Program-made: the position numbers and the translations under genes
NCBI GenBank assembly: GCA_937894675.1
Contig: CALCQO010000048.1
Coordinates: forward strand, 1-64,000
From: an uncultured Clostridia bacterium
GTDB lineage: Bacteria > Bacillota > Clostridia > Christensenellales > Aristaeellaceae
Direction: 5' to 3'
Length of the DNA stretch: 64,000 nucleotides
Shown here: piece by piece, positions 50,098-59,500 of the stretch
Position numbering within the stretch: the stretch's first letter is position 1
Layout of the letters: each line of letters begins with the position of its first letter
The notes under the pieces: model-generated
The model's database searches: none
What the model was told of the DNA's origin: nothing
Seen by the model: only the letters and a program-made list of their open reading frames with translations

Positions 50098-52049
50098 GGC
50101 AATTTCTCCCGGGCGGCGTACATGATAATTTCCTCCGCCCCGTCAGCATACACCCTGTCAAACGCCGCGTCCAGCGTTTGGGCGGTGGCGCCGTAGCTCA
50201 TCTTCTCGTTGGAGGTAAGCAATATGTATTGCGCGCCGTATTTTTCCAGCACATCCCGGCTCTCCCCAGGGCTTGCGTAAAATCTGCGGATGTCCTGTTC
50301 CCGCTCGGCAAGGGTAAAGCCATGGAAATGCAGCCAGAGGGCAGGGCCGCACACAACGCGCCTGCCCGCCAAAGCGGAAACGGGGTTGATATGCTGCGTC
50401 CCCGTCACAAACAGGGCGTCCCTGGGGGTATTCTCCTCCACCCACTGGGCGGCTTGCACATCACTTTGAGAGAACATCTGGTAATCGCTCTTCACTTCCC
50501 GGGCCAGGGACAGGCTTCCGGAGAGAAAGAAAACAACGCAGGCAAGCACAGCGATGAGTTTTCTGGCGCGCAGCCCCTGCAAGCGCTCATAGAGGTTCAG
50601 GGCGTACTCCGCGATGGGCACGCAGCACAGGGCATACCACACATACAGCAGCTTGTTGTTATCGTACTCATTGGGCTGGAAGCGGATCAGCTCCGCCGGG
50701 ACAAAGATAAAAAACGCGCCCAGATAGAGAAAGCGGTTTTTGCCGTCCTTTTCAAACAGCGACAGGATCAGCAACAAAAAGGGCAGGCCGATATTCTTCA
50801 GATAGAACCAAAGATACCCGTCCTTCATGCCCCCCGCGCCGTTGACCCAGTTGAACTGCAAGCTTAAAAAATGTCCGCTGCCCGACGCCTGCCGGAAGGT
50901 AAAAGCCACCAGCTGGGGCAGCGACAGCAGCGCCGCCGCCAGGACATAGACAAGCCATCCCTGCCAATTTCTGGTCTTAACCAGATCCCAAACCAGCCAG
51001 CCTGCGCTCAGCAGCGCCAGCGCCAGGAAGGAGTGGGTGTGCACCAAAGGCAGCGCCCCCGCCATCACCCCCAGCAGGGCAAACTGCCGCAGGCTCCTCT
51101 CCTTCTGCTGCAGCGCGTCATATAACAGATAGATACATGGCAGCAGGATGGTCCACCCGCCCAAAAAGGTGCGCTGGGGGACGAACATGTCGGCGATGAT
51201 GTTGCTCCACCTAAGGTTATAGGTGGTAAACTCCGCGTGGTTGACGGGGGTCTGGTACCAGCCGTTCAATATGGTGCTGAGCCGCTGCAGCCATGTGCCG
51301 CTCTGCAGCTCGTTGCTGCCCGATGAGCCCAGGCTGACCCCCGCCATATCAAAGGAATACAGGAAACCAAGGCCGCCGTTGATAAACAGCAGCAGCGCTG
51401 CCAGCGCCGCCGCCTTGCGGGAAACGGCCATGCGGCTGGCCATCAGCACAAAGCCGGAAAATACCAGCCCCATCATCAAGCTGCCGGGCAGCACCAGCGC
51501 CAGGCGCAGTCCCATCCCCAGCACCATCATGCTGGTGGACAGGCTGTCCGCTAGGAAGGGATAGGACAGCCTCTCCCCGGGGAAAATGCTGTAGTCGGCA
51601 GGGAAACGCGCGTCCCTTAGGGAGGTGATGATGCCAAGGTGCATGGGCAAATCCCCATAGGTGGACTGCCCTACATGCAGCGTTCCCGCCGCAGGGCGCA
51701 GATTATGGGTGTATTGCAGATAGATGCCCAGCAGCGTGAGAGGCAGGGCGATGAACAGCAGCAGCCGCGCGTCCTTAGTGTCCTCCTGCTGCCAGGGACG
51801 CAGGGGGGCTTTCTCCCTGAAAGCGTAGCATAGCGCTGTCAGCGCCAGCAGCAGCGCCAGGGCAATCAGATGCCCCTGCAGAGAGAAGGCATCGAGAAAA
51901 GCGATGAGGGCGGGCAGCCACATCATCAGCAGCACCCCCAGGGACAGCCCCAGCCAGAGGCGCGGCATCATGCGCAGGCGGGGCAGCAAAAACCCCGCGC
52001 ACAGGACGCCGCAGGCCAGGTAGATACTCAGATACAGGATGGCGGCCAT
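50094..52049 (-). CDS. Polytopic GT-C-type glycosyltransferase-like protein
   Basis: A 651-residue membrane protein with about 12-13 helices. STYGDLPMHLGI in the first large outer loop places an Asp where GT-C enzymes bind the polyprenyl-phosphate sugar and metal. A C-terminal extracellular domain (from about residue 530, SDVQAAQWVEENTPRDALFV) resembles those of PMT-like proteins. With GtrA next door it probably attaches sugars to an envelope polymer or protein. It lies one base after the MFS-PlsC gene. Confidence 0.72.
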   Translation of the reverse strand: MAAILYLSIYLACGVLCAGFLLPRLRMMPRLWLGLSLGVLLMMWLPALIAFLDAFSLQGHLIALALLLALTALCYAFREKAPLRPWQQEDTKDARLLLFIALPLTLLGIYLQYTHNLRPAAGTLHVGQSTYGDLPMHLGIITSLRDARFPADYSIFPGERLSYPFLADSLSTSMMVLGMGLRLALVLPGSLMMGLVFSGFVLMASRMAVSRKAAALAALLLFINGGLGFLYSFDMAGVSLGSSGSNELQSGTWLQRLSTILNGWYQTPVNHAEFTTYNLRWSNIIADMFVPQRTFLGGWTILLPCIYLLYDALQQKERSLRQFALLGVMAGALPLVHTHSFLALALLSAGWLVWDLVKTRNWQGWLVYVLAAALLSLPQLVAFTFRQASGSGHFLSLQFNWVNGAGGMKDGYLWFYLKNIGLPFLLLILSLFEKDGKNRFLYLGAFFIFVPAELIRFQPNEYDNNKLLYVWYALCCVPIAEYALNLYERLQGLRARKLIAVLACVVFFLSGSLSLAREVKSDYQMFSQSDVQAAQWVEENTPRDALFVTGTQHINPVSALAGRRVVCGPALWLHFHGFTLAEREQDIRRFYASPGESRDVLEKYGAQYILLTSNEKMSYGATAQTLDAAFDRVYADGAEEIIMYAAREKLP

Positions 52050-52050
52050 C

Positions 52051-54102
52051 TTATTCCTCCTGGGGCAGGTTGGCGACCCGCAGCATTTCTTCCCTCAGGT
52101 ACGCGCAGATGCGCTCTTTCTCCGCGTTGGGCTCGTTTTCCGGGTCGTAGGCGGTCACTTCCCCAAAGGTCAGGGTATGCTTTTTCTTATCAGCGTACAC
52201 AGGCACAAACACGCACCTTTTGCCCGTTTTTTTATAGTAAATGGGGGCGACCATGGTAAAACCGGTAAAGAACTCGCCCACCCCTTCGCGCAGATAGAAA
52301 TTGCTTTCGCTGCGGCTGTCATGAGGGTTCTCCGGGAAAATCAGGATATTGTCCCCCGCCTCCATGGCGGCGGCGGTCACGCGGAAGGTGTTGATCAATT
52401 CCCGCGGGTTGTTTCTGAACACCGGGATGCCCTCCACCCCTTCCATGGCCCAGTTGATGATGGGGGTCACCAGCTTGGCCGCGGGGTAGCGCAGCTTGGC
52501 GGGGATCCACTTCTGGCGCTTGAAGGTGCCTTCATACACATAGTTGGTGGTTTCCTCGGGCACAATCATCTCGCTGGTCACCCAGGGGCGCAGGGGGAAG
52601 GGGATATACAGGTTGGTCACGATGGGGCCGTACACCTCACCATGGTTGCACACAAACACCAGGCTGGTGCCCTTGGGCGCCTTGACCTTCTCCTTGCCGA
52701 TAACCTTGTTGTAGATGAAGATGCGCAGGAAGAACATCAGCACCCGGATGCCGTAATGGCGCTTGCGCACCTTGATGATGACATCCTCTAGTTGTTTCTG
52801 CAGCGGCACGTTGGTTTCCCCGTTTTCTTTGAGCATTAAAAAGGCGTGCAGCTTGTCCATATGCCGCTTGTGCAGGGGGAAGCGCAGCGCCGCCAGCACG
52901 GCGAAAAACACCAGCGCCACAGCGGGCAGCACCAGCAGGGGCTGCAGGGGAACGCCCGACTCAAAGGCCAGGGGTCTTTCCCCAAAGAACACAATCAGGC
53001 TAAGCCCTATCAAAGCAATCATCTGCCCCAGCAGCTGGGCGTACTCCAGGGACAACTGCAATGTGCGCTCCAGCCGTTCCCTGGGGCGCTTGCCGGTGGC
53101 GAAGAACACCACTTCCCGCATGCTGTTGTCCAGCCGCCAGAAGGCGGTTACCGTGGCGGCGGTGCCCGCGCTGCAGGTAGCCAGCGCCATGTAGCTCCAC
53201 ACATCCGTTCCCGTGCCCGCGTGCAGACCGAAGGAAACCAGCCCCCACAGCCATAAAAACAGGCCGGCCAGCATCACATTGCCCGGGTCGCGCCCCGGCT
53301 TGCGCCTTGCGACCCAGTTGGCCAGGTAGCTGACACTCACGGTGCAGACAAAGGCGATGGCCATGGAGATGAACATTTCCCCGGCGGTCGTGCCGATGTA
53401 GGTATAGATCATGATCATGGTAACCTGCAGGGCGGTGACGGCCAGGGTCAGCACCTTGCGGAAAGTTTTATAAGCGTTTACATGGTCCAGGTTTTCCGGG
53501 GTGTCGCTATCGCCGGGCGCAGGTTCCTCCCGGGCCGGTAAAACTTTACCGCGGTAGTTGAGGGCTTCCAGCAGGGTGGTAAGCACATAGCCGCCCAGCA
53601 GATACCAGGCTGTCTGCGCGGGCAGGGAGAAAAACAGGATGACGGCGGCCAGGGCAACCAACAGCAAAGCGCCTTCTGCCATGCGCAGCCCGGCCTGCAC
53701 CCCGGTCATCCTGCGTTTGAGCACGCTCTGGTGCAGATAGCCCAGCAGCACAGCCCGCAGCGCCGTCAGCATCACCAGGCTGAACAGCAGCCACATCCCC
53801 TCCAGTTTGGCGCTTCTTGGGTAAACCAGCAGCAGCCCCAAGGTCATCAGGCCGCACAGCAGGGTCAGGGCAATCAAAACCGCCCGTTTGCTTTTTGACA
53901 GGTACTTCAGATCGCTCCCCGGCAGCAGCATGCGGGTGGCCAGGTCGGCTACCTGGCCGGACACAAACAATGCCCCGCCCAGCACCGGGCGCTGCATGAG
54001 GACGGTGGAGGCCATCATGCAGTACAGATAGTTATATAAGGTATAAAATGTGGGGAGGCTCCTGTTCACGCCCCTTGGCGGCGTTCCGATGGTCAACAAC
54101 AT
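52051..54102 (-). CDS. MFS-like membrane domain fused to a PlsC-type acyltransferase domain
   Basis: A 683-residue protein. Residues 1-440 contain 10-12 hydrophobic helices and could be a MFS-type lipid flippase domain. Residues 470-683 resemble 1-acylglycerol-3-phosphate acyltransferases: VFVCNHGEVYGPIVTN lies at motif I, WIPAKLRYPAAK and GIPVFRNN at motif II, and ILIFPENPHDSR at motif III. The motif I aspartate (HxxxxD) is Gly here, so normal catalysis is doubtful. The layout recalls LplT-Aas lysophospholipid recycling. The start ATG 54102 has a close GGGAGGG. It heads the operon. Confidence 0.7.
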   Translation of the reverse strand: MLLTIGTPPRGVNRSLPTFYTLYNYLYCMMASTVLMQRPVLGGALFVSGQVADLATRMLLPGSDLKYLSKSKRAVLIALTLLCGLMTLGLLLVYPRSAKLEGMWLLFSLVMLTALRAVLLGYLHQSVLKRRMTGVQAGLRMAEGALLLVALAAVILFFSLPAQTAWYLLGGYVLTTLLEALNYRGKVLPAREEPAPGDSDTPENLDHVNAYKTFRKVLTLAVTALQVTMIMIYTYIGTTAGEMFISMAIAFVCTVSVSYLANWVARRKPGRDPGNVMLAGLFLWLWGLVSFGLHAGTGTDVWSYMALATCSAGTAATVTAFWRLDNSMREVVFFATGKRPRERLERTLQLSLEYAQLLGQMIALIGLSLIVFFGERPLAFESGVPLQPLLVLPAVALVFFAVLAALRFPLHKRHMDKLHAFLMLKENGETNVPLQKQLEDVIIKVRKRHYGIRVLMFFLRIFIYNKVIGKEKVKAPKGTSLVFVCNHGEVYGPIVTNLYIPFPLRPWVTSEMIVPEETTNYVYEGTFKRQKWIPAKLRYPAAKLVTPIINWAMEGVEGIPVFRNNPRELINTFRVTAAAMEAGDNILIFPENPHDSRSESNFYLREGVGEFFTGFTMVAPIYYKKTGKRCVFVPVYADKKKHTLTFGEVTAYDPENEPNAEKERICAYLREEMLRVANLPQEE

Positions 54103-54126
54103 CCCTCCCTCTTTCTTGCATGGGGT

Positions 54127-54155
54127 ATTATACCATAGTTTTTCTACCCCCTCAA
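54127..54155 (-). promoter_or_regulatory. Promoter of the envelope operon
   Basis: On the minus strand TTGAGG, 17-base spacer, TATAAT with an extended TGG. Confidence 0.8.
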
Positions 54156-54175
54156 CGCGCCTAAGGTTGGTGTTC

Positions 54176-54204
54176 TTGTCAAGAAAGCCCTGAACATGTA
54201 TAAT
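54176..54204 (+). promoter_or_regulatory. Promoter of the CHAP amidase operon
   Basis: TTGTCA, 17-base spacer, TATAAT; divergent from the envelope operon promoter 20 bases away. Confidence 0.88.
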
Positions 54205-54231
54205 ACAGAATGCTGTGAAAGGGGGTGCTGT

Positions 54232-55131
54232 ATGAAAACGCGGCTTGTCGCGCTGGTTGTTCTGCTGTGCATGGTGTTTTCCGCGGCGCCCGCTGCCCAG
54301 GCGGAGCAGATTCCGCCTGCCTATCCGGTGCCCGAGTATGTTACCTGGCTGCTGACCATCGCGCGAAGCGAGCTGGGCTATACCGAAAAACCCGACGGCA
54401 CCACCAAGTACGGCGAGTGGGTTAACAATCCCCAAGCCCAGTGGTGCGCCGAGTTCCTATGCTGGTCTGTCGACCAGGTGGATCAAGCCTACCAAACCAA
54501 TTTGCTCAAAAACATCTATCCTCTCTACGGCGCCACCAACATTGGCCTGAACTGGTTCCTCAGGGAGGGGCGGTATCTGGCGCGCTCCGGCTTTGTCAAC
54601 GCCTGGGGCTCCCAGTGGTACCTAGCCGACGGCGAGCCCATCGCCGCCAACAGCTATGTTCCCCAGCCGGGGGATTGGGTCTTTTTCTCCTACACCCCCT
54701 CGGGGGACACCACCCATGTCGCCATGGTGGAGTTCTGCACCCGGGAAGCGGATGGCCTGGTCAAAGTGCATGTGCTGGAAGGCAACAACCCGGACAAGGT
54801 GCAGCAGGCGGTGTATGACATCACCGATTGGCGCATCCTGGGCTACGGCACGGTGCATGATGTGGCGGGCATTGTCCTGCGCGGCGGCAACGAGGGCACC
54901 CAGGTGAAAAGGCTGCAGGAGAAGTTGGTTATCCTGAACCTGCTGACAGACGCGGACGTGACGGGCACCTACTCCCAGCGGACCAGCGATGCTGTCCGCG
55001 CTTTCCAGAGCCGGGAAAACCAGACGGCCACAGGCATTGCCAACAGGCAGACACAGCTCGCCATCAACGCGGCTGTGGACAAGCAGCTGAATGAACGCAA
55101 CCAGTATTGGGTTGTGGACAACAGCCGCTAA
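54232..55131 (+). CDS. Secreted CHAP-domain peptidoglycan hydrolase with peptidoglycan-binding domain
   Basis: A 299-residue secreted protein; signal peptide ends near AAQAE. Residues 35-215 form a CHAP domain: QAQWCAEFLCWSVDQ carries catalytic Cys72, and TTHVAMVEF the histidine. This type cuts amide bonds in cell-wall peptides. Residues 220-285 are a PG_binding_1 repeat (LRGGNEGTQVKRLQEKLVIL, then TGTYSQRTSDAVRAFQ). It faces away from the envelope operon and may remodel the wall. The gene for the GMP-synthase-like protein starts 13 bases later. Confidence 0.88.
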   Translation: MKTRLVALVVLLCMVFSAAPAAQAEQIPPAYPVPEYVTWLLTIARSELGYTEKPDGTTKYGEWVNNPQAQWCAEFLCWSVDQVDQAYQTNLLKNIYPLYGATNIGLNWFLREGRYLARSGFVNAWGSQWYLADGEPIAANSYVPQPGDWVFFSYTPSGDTTHVAMVEFCTREADGLVKVHVLEGNNPDKVQQAVYDITDWRILGYGTVHDVAGIVLRGGNEGTQVKRLQEKLVILNLLTDADVTGTYSQRTSDAVRAFQSRENQTATGIANRQTQLAINAAVDKQLNERNQYWVVDNSR

Positions 55132-55144
55132 ACGGAGGGATTCC

Positions 55145-56605
55145 ATGCAGGATATGCTGCTGATATTGAACTTTGACGATCGATACGCTTCCGCCGCCGC
55201 TATCAAGCTGCGGGGGGAGGGGATCTATTGCCGCATCCTCCCGGGGGACGCGCTGCCCGGCGAAATCCTGGCGCTGTCGCCCCTTGGCATTGTGCTGGCG
55301 GGGGGCGTGGTGGGCAAGGTGCCCATGTCCCTGGACGGCAGGCTGCTGCACGCGGGCATTCCCATCCTGGCGCTGGGCAACACAGCCGCCTCGGTGGCCA
55401 TGCTGCTCAACGGTAAGTCGCTGCCGCCCCAGGAGCGGGAAACGGTGGACACTGTCCGCTTCGAGCCATCCCCCCTTACGGAGGAACTCTCCGAGAGCGA
55501 GCGCATGCTGCATACCGTCTATCCCCTTGAATTGACGGAGGAAATCGCACCCATCGCCTACATTGGCGAAGAAATCATCGGCTTTCGTCATGACGCCCTG
55601 TCCATCTACGGCCTGGGCTTTCAAATCGAGTCCAACGACCCGGATGGCTTTGGCATTCTGCTGCGCTTTGCCCGGGAAGTATGCGGCTGCACCTCATGGT
55701 GGAACGAGAGCGCCTTCATTTCCGCTTCCCGCAGCGACATCGCCGCCGCGGTAGGGGAAGGCACCGCCATCTGCGCCATGACCGGCGGGCTGGACAGCGG
55801 CGTCAGCGCCACCCTGGCCCACCGCGCCTTGGGGGACAGGCTGCGCTGCTTCTTTGTGGATACCGGCCTTCTTCGGGAGAATGAGGCGGAGGATTTCCTT
55901 ACCTACTACCGGGAGAAGGAGAACCTGCACATCACCCGCACCAACGCCCAGGAACGTTTCCTGGAAGCCCTGCAGGGCAAAACCAGCCAGGAAGAAAAGC
56001 GCGCCGCCATCGACGGCTGTTTGCGCCAGGTGCTGCATGAGGCGGTGGCCGGGGTGGACTATACGGCCATCATCCGCGGCATCACCTGCAGCGAGGTGAT
56101 GCGCTTTGGTTATGGCCAGACGCTGCTGCCCAGCGAGGGAAAAACCGTGATAGCGCCGCTGAGGGAGCTTTTTAAAGAAGAGGTCCGCTATGTAGGGGAG
56201 AAACTGGGCATGCCCCCGGAAATCACCGCCGCCCAGCCCTTCCCCGGAAGCGGGCTGGCGCTGCGCATCCATGGGGAAGCCACGCCGGAGCGCCTGAATA
56301 CCCTGCGCAAGGCGGACGACATGTTCTGCGAAGCCATCGTCGCGGCGGGGCTGCACAAGAAGCTGTGGAAGTATTACGCCAAGCTCTACCGGGACGACGC
56401 GGACCAGGGCGGGATCATCTCCCTGCGCGCGGTGGGCAGGGTGGACGTGCAGTCAGGCGGGGCGGCCACCATCCCGGCGCGCTTGCCCTATGATCTGCTG
56501 GAGCGCTATGTTCAATCCGTGCGGGAGAGATGCCCGGAAATCCGCAAGGTGGTCTACGATGTAACCCCCGGCGGCGGCTCCCTGGATGCCATGTGGCTCG
56601 ATTAA
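55145..56605 (+). CDS. GMP-synthase-like protein with degenerate glutaminase domain
   Basis: A 486-residue paralog of GMP synthase. The N-terminal amidotransferase half keeps the fold (GIVLAGGVVGKVPMS) but the nucleophile elbow reads ILALGNTAAS with Gly78 in place of Cys, and the FHPE histidine-glutamate pair is replaced (GLGFQIES). The ATP pyrophosphatase half has TGGLDSGVSATL in place of SGGVDSSV, then FVDTGLLRENEAE and a C-terminal dimer domain. The end is GGGSLDAMW in place of KPPATIEWE. It may use free ammonia or a different amine acceptor. It follows a wall hydrolase gene, not purine genes. Confidence 0.85.
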   Translation: MQDMLLILNFDDRYASAAAIKLRGEGIYCRILPGDALPGEILALSPLGIVLAGGVVGKVPMSLDGRLLHAGIPILALGNTAASVAMLLNGKSLPPQERETVDTVRFEPSPLTEELSESERMLHTVYPLELTEEIAPIAYIGEEIIGFRHDALSIYGLGFQIESNDPDGFGILLRFAREVCGCTSWWNESAFISASRSDIAAAVGEGTAICAMTGGLDSGVSATLAHRALGDRLRCFFVDTGLLRENEAEDFLTYYREKENLHITRTNAQERFLEALQGKTSQEEKRAAIDGCLRQVLHEAVAGVDYTAIIRGITCSEVMRFGYGQTLLPSEGKTVIAPLRELFKEEVRYVGEKLGMPPEITAAQPFPGSGLALRIHGEATPERLNTLRKADDMFCEAIVAAGLHKKLWKYYAKLYRDDADQGGIISLRAVGRVDVQSGGAATIPARLPYDLLERYVQSVRERCPEIRKVVYDVTPGGGSLDAMWLD

Positions 56606-56629
56606 TACCATCAAGAATAGAGGGAAACC

Positions 56630-57439
56630 ATGCATTTATCGCACCCGGCAGCGCCCTTCCAGGGAATCCCGAGGGAGGATGTTTTCTTCGTTGCCAACGA
56701 TCAGTTTGTCCAGCTGGGCTACGGCTATATCATCCTCTCCATGCAGATGGAGGTTTACCCGGAAAGACCCATGCAGATTTATATCAACATTGAGGCGCAG
56801 CCGTCGGCGCGCAATCTGCTGCTGGGGGCGCTGCTGGCCAGGGCCGAGCAAATCCGCGCCCAGTACCCCCATTTAAAGGGGCGCATCTACACCCAGCTGG
56901 CTCCCAACCAGTTTGATTTGATTACCTTCTATAATCAGAACGGCTTTGCCTCCAACGACGCGGAGGAGGAGCATATCTTTACCCTGCCTAATGTTCCCGC
57001 GCCCACCCCGCCCATGAGCTGCCAGTTCGCTTCCGTGCCCCTGCAGACCGCGGAGCAGACCCAGGCCTTTTTAGCCCGGATGAACATGTACCGCATGACC
57101 CCCATCACCATGGACTATATGACCCTGCAGATGCAGCAGCCTTACTTCATGGCGCTGGGCTTTTACCGGGGCGGCCAGCCCATCGCGGAAATCATGATGT
57201 CCGGCTACCGGCCGGATATGGCGGCATTGGTGATGGTGTATGTGCGCAACGAGCACCGCCGCCACGGCGTGGGCAGCGCTTTGGTGCGCTCCGCCAGCGC
57301 CCTGCTGCGGGAGCGGGGGGTCACCCACTGCATCACCCAGGTGTATTCCCGCAACGAGCCGCAGATGAAATTGATGAAGTCCCTGGGCGCTTCCCGGCGC
57401 CGCATCGTGGGCATTCTGCCCTCTATGGATATCGGGTAA
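56630..57439 (+). CDS. Tandem GNAT-fold acetyltransferase
   Basis: A 269-residue protein with two GNAT-like halves. The C-terminal half is typical: ALVMVYVRNEHRRHGVGSAL contains the acetyl-CoA loop RRHGVGS, then LLRERGVTHCITQVY. The N-terminal half has MQMEVYPERPMQIYINIEAQ and lacks a clear cofactor loop. The substrate is unknown. It starts 24 bases after the GMP-synthase-like gene and shares its transcript. Confidence 0.8.
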   Translation: MHLSHPAAPFQGIPREDVFFVANDQFVQLGYGYIILSMQMEVYPERPMQIYINIEAQPSARNLLLGALLARAEQIRAQYPHLKGRIYTQLAPNQFDLITFYNQNGFASNDAEEEHIFTLPNVPAPTPPMSCQFASVPLQTAEQTQAFLARMNMYRMTPITMDYMTLQMQQPYFMALGFYRGGQPIAEIMMSGYRPDMAALVMVYVRNEHRRHGVGSALVRSASALLRERGVTHCITQVYSRNEPQMKLMKSLGASRRRIVGILPSMDIG

Positions 57440-57451
57440 ACGAGCATTAAT

Positions 57452-57484
57452 AACTGCCGCGGCTGATGCAAAGCCGCGGCAGTT
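57452..57484. terminator. Bidirectional terminator
   Basis: AACTGCCGCGGCT pairs perfectly over 13 bases with 57472-57484 between convergent genes. Confidence 0.9.
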
Positions 57485-57497
57485 TTACTATATGCGG

Positions 57498-59078
57498 TTA
57501 ATTATCCTGCAGGGCTGCCCGGGAACGCTCCAATTCCTCCAGGGGCTCCTTGGCGCGCCAGAGGATGATGAAGCCCACCAGGAACAGAATCAGCAGGCAC
57601 AGGGTGCCCAGGGAGGAGCGCCCCGTCAGCCCGCTGATGAAGGCGTACAGGAAGGGGCCCACCACGGAAGCGAACTTGCCGAAGATGTCGAAGAAGCCGA
57701 AGTATTCGTTGGAACGCTTTTTTGGGATAAGCTTGCCAAAGTAGGAGCGGGAGGTGGCCTGGATGCCGCCCTGCACCGTGCCCACCAGCACCGCCATGGC
57801 CCAGAAGAGGGTGGAGGAGAACTTGATGGCGCTGCGGAAATTGTCCGCCGCCTCCCGGTTTCCGGCGATAAAGCCCGCGTTGCTTTCGCTCAGCAGCGTC
57901 TGGGCCTGAAGGGCCAGGGCTTTGTCACCCTCGGTCATGTTGTTCCAGGATAAGGCCAGGTTGTTCAGGCTTTCCGTGTTCTCGTCGCGCATCAAGTCCC
58001 GGCTCTTCATCAGGTAGGCGTCGATGGCTTTGTCGGCCTCCTCCTGCCCTTCAAAGGTCAGCCCCAAATTGCCAGCCGCCTGCTGCTTGTAGCTGTCAAA
58101 GGCGTTGTTGTACTTGTCCTGATGGGGTTCCAGGGTAAAGCCCATATAAAAGCCCACCAGGCAGATGAGCATATAGACCGAAATAGCGAAGAGCAGCGCC
58201 TTGCGGGTGCTGATCTTTTTTGCCATTTTGGCAAAGAGGATGGAGCAGGGCATGGCGACAATCTGGGTAATCAACAGGGCGATGATCATGCCCATGGCGC
58301 CAAGGCCCAGCGCCGTGCCGTAGGCGGTGGAGATGTTGATGATGGTGCCCACGCCGTCGATGTAGAAGAAGTACGCGATGACGAACAGGAACATGCCCTT
58401 TTCCGACATGATGTCCTTGGCGGTGCGGCCGATGTTGGCAAAAGCGGCGCCGATGGTGGGCCTGTCCCCATCCAGGTAGTGCTCCTGCTCCACGTTCTTC
58501 ATGAAGGGGATGGTGAACACCAGCCACCAAACGCTGGTGATGAGCACGGCGAATTTCTGGGCCAGGACGCTGTCAAAGCCCTGCCAGAGCAGCACGCCGA
58601 TGGAAATGATGAAGGGGATGGTGCTGCCGCCGATGTAGCCCATGGCGTAGCCCCAGGAGGATACCTTGTCCATGCGCTCGTTGGTGGTGACATCGGTTAA
58701 AAAGCTGTCATAAAATAAATTGGAGCCGGAAAAGCCGATGCGGGAGAGGACATAGCATACCAGCATTACCCGCCAGTCATTGGTGAAGGCGATCAGCGCG
58801 GTAAACACGATGCCCAGCCCCACGAACACGCTGAACAGCTTCTTTTTCATTCCCTTGTAATCGGCAACCGCCCCCAGCAGAGGCGCCAGCAGGGCGATGA
58901 TTAACGTGGCAAAACCGGTGCCGTAGCTCCACCACATGTCGCCCGCATCGCCGGCGATGGAGACAAAGATGGGGGGAAAAATAGCCGCCATGATGTTGGT
59001 GGCGTAAACGGAGTTGGCCCAATCGTACAGGATCCAGCTGCGTTCCTTTAAAGTGAAACGGTCCTTTGAACGGTTCAT
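57498..59078 (-). CDS. MFS transporter, UMF1/Atg22-like
   Basis: A 526-residue transporter. ERSWILYDWANSVYATNIMA is the UMF1-type N-terminus (the YDWANS motif), and MDKVSSWGYAMGYIGGS is the typical loop 4. Between helices of the second half lies an insertion of about 100 mostly helical, polar residues (LEPHQDKYNNAFDSYKQQAA onward), probably on the outer face. The substrate is unknown; related proteins export amino acids or peptides. It is divergent from the origin region and dnaA. Confidence 0.88.
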   Translation of the reverse strand: MNRSKDRFTLKERSWILYDWANSVYATNIMAAIFPPIFVSIAGDAGDMWWSYGTGFATLIIALLAPLLGAVADYKGMKKKLFSVFVGLGIVFTALIAFTNDWRVMLVCYVLSRIGFSGSNLFYDSFLTDVTTNERMDKVSSWGYAMGYIGGSTIPFIISIGVLLWQGFDSVLAQKFAVLITSVWWLVFTIPFMKNVEQEHYLDGDRPTIGAAFANIGRTAKDIMSEKGMFLFVIAYFFYIDGVGTIINISTAYGTALGLGAMGMIIALLITQIVAMPCSILFAKMAKKISTRKALLFAISVYMLICLVGFYMGFTLEPHQDKYNNAFDSYKQQAAGNLGLTFEGQEEADKAIDAYLMKSRDLMRDENTESLNNLALSWNNMTEGDKALALQAQTLLSESNAGFIAGNREAADNFRSAIKFSSTLFWAMAVLVGTVQGGIQATSRSYFGKLIPKKRSNEYFGFFDIFGKFASVVGPFLYAFISGLTGRSSLGTLCLLILFLVGFIILWRAKEPLEELERSRAALQDN

Positions 59079-59105
59079 GCAAGCGCCTCCTCATGTTGAT
59101 ACCTG

Positions 59106-59134
59106 ATTATAACGAATTGCCGGCGGATGAACAA
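59106..59134 (-). promoter_or_regulatory. Promoter of the MFS gene
   Basis: On the minus strand TTGTTC, 17-base spacer, TATAAT. Confidence 0.8.
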
Positions 59135-59144
59135 CATTATTATC

Positions 59145-59500
59145 TAGTTCCGACAAATGCGTGTCGTAAAATTAATATTCGCCCCAAATCAGTATTTTCT
59201 GTTACGAAATCAAATATTTATACATAGGATATTCAGGAAATTGTGCCCCGTTCATCCTTTGGACACAACCTGTGGCATAGAAGAGTTATCAACAGATAAA
59301 AGCCGTGAATAATTTGGTTGTCCACAGCTTGCTTGCGTTCGGGAGGCGCTTATGATAGGATAACCCCGTGAGTTGAGGCGTGTGGCGGAAGGTTATCCAC
59401 AGCCGTGTCGGCCTTACACCGATCCATACGAGACGGTGTATTTTTTACACGCCGGTGCCTTACCTAATGTATAAATGATGTATTATTTGGGGGAATATCT
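59145..59500 (+). other. oriC: Probable replication origin region with DnaA boxes
   Basis: The 422-base gap before dnaA has an A+T-rich stretch (59145-59235) followed by DnaA boxes on the plus strand: TTATCAACA (59286-59294), TTGTCCACA (59318-59326) and a perfect TTATCCACA (59393-59401). Weaker inverted boxes are TGTGGCATA (59271-59279) and TGTGGCGGA (59381-59389). A+T-rich DNA beside a box cluster next to dnaA is the usual oriC layout in Bacillota. A GTGTA/TACAC inverted repeat at 59436-59449 precedes dnaA. Confidence 0.75.
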
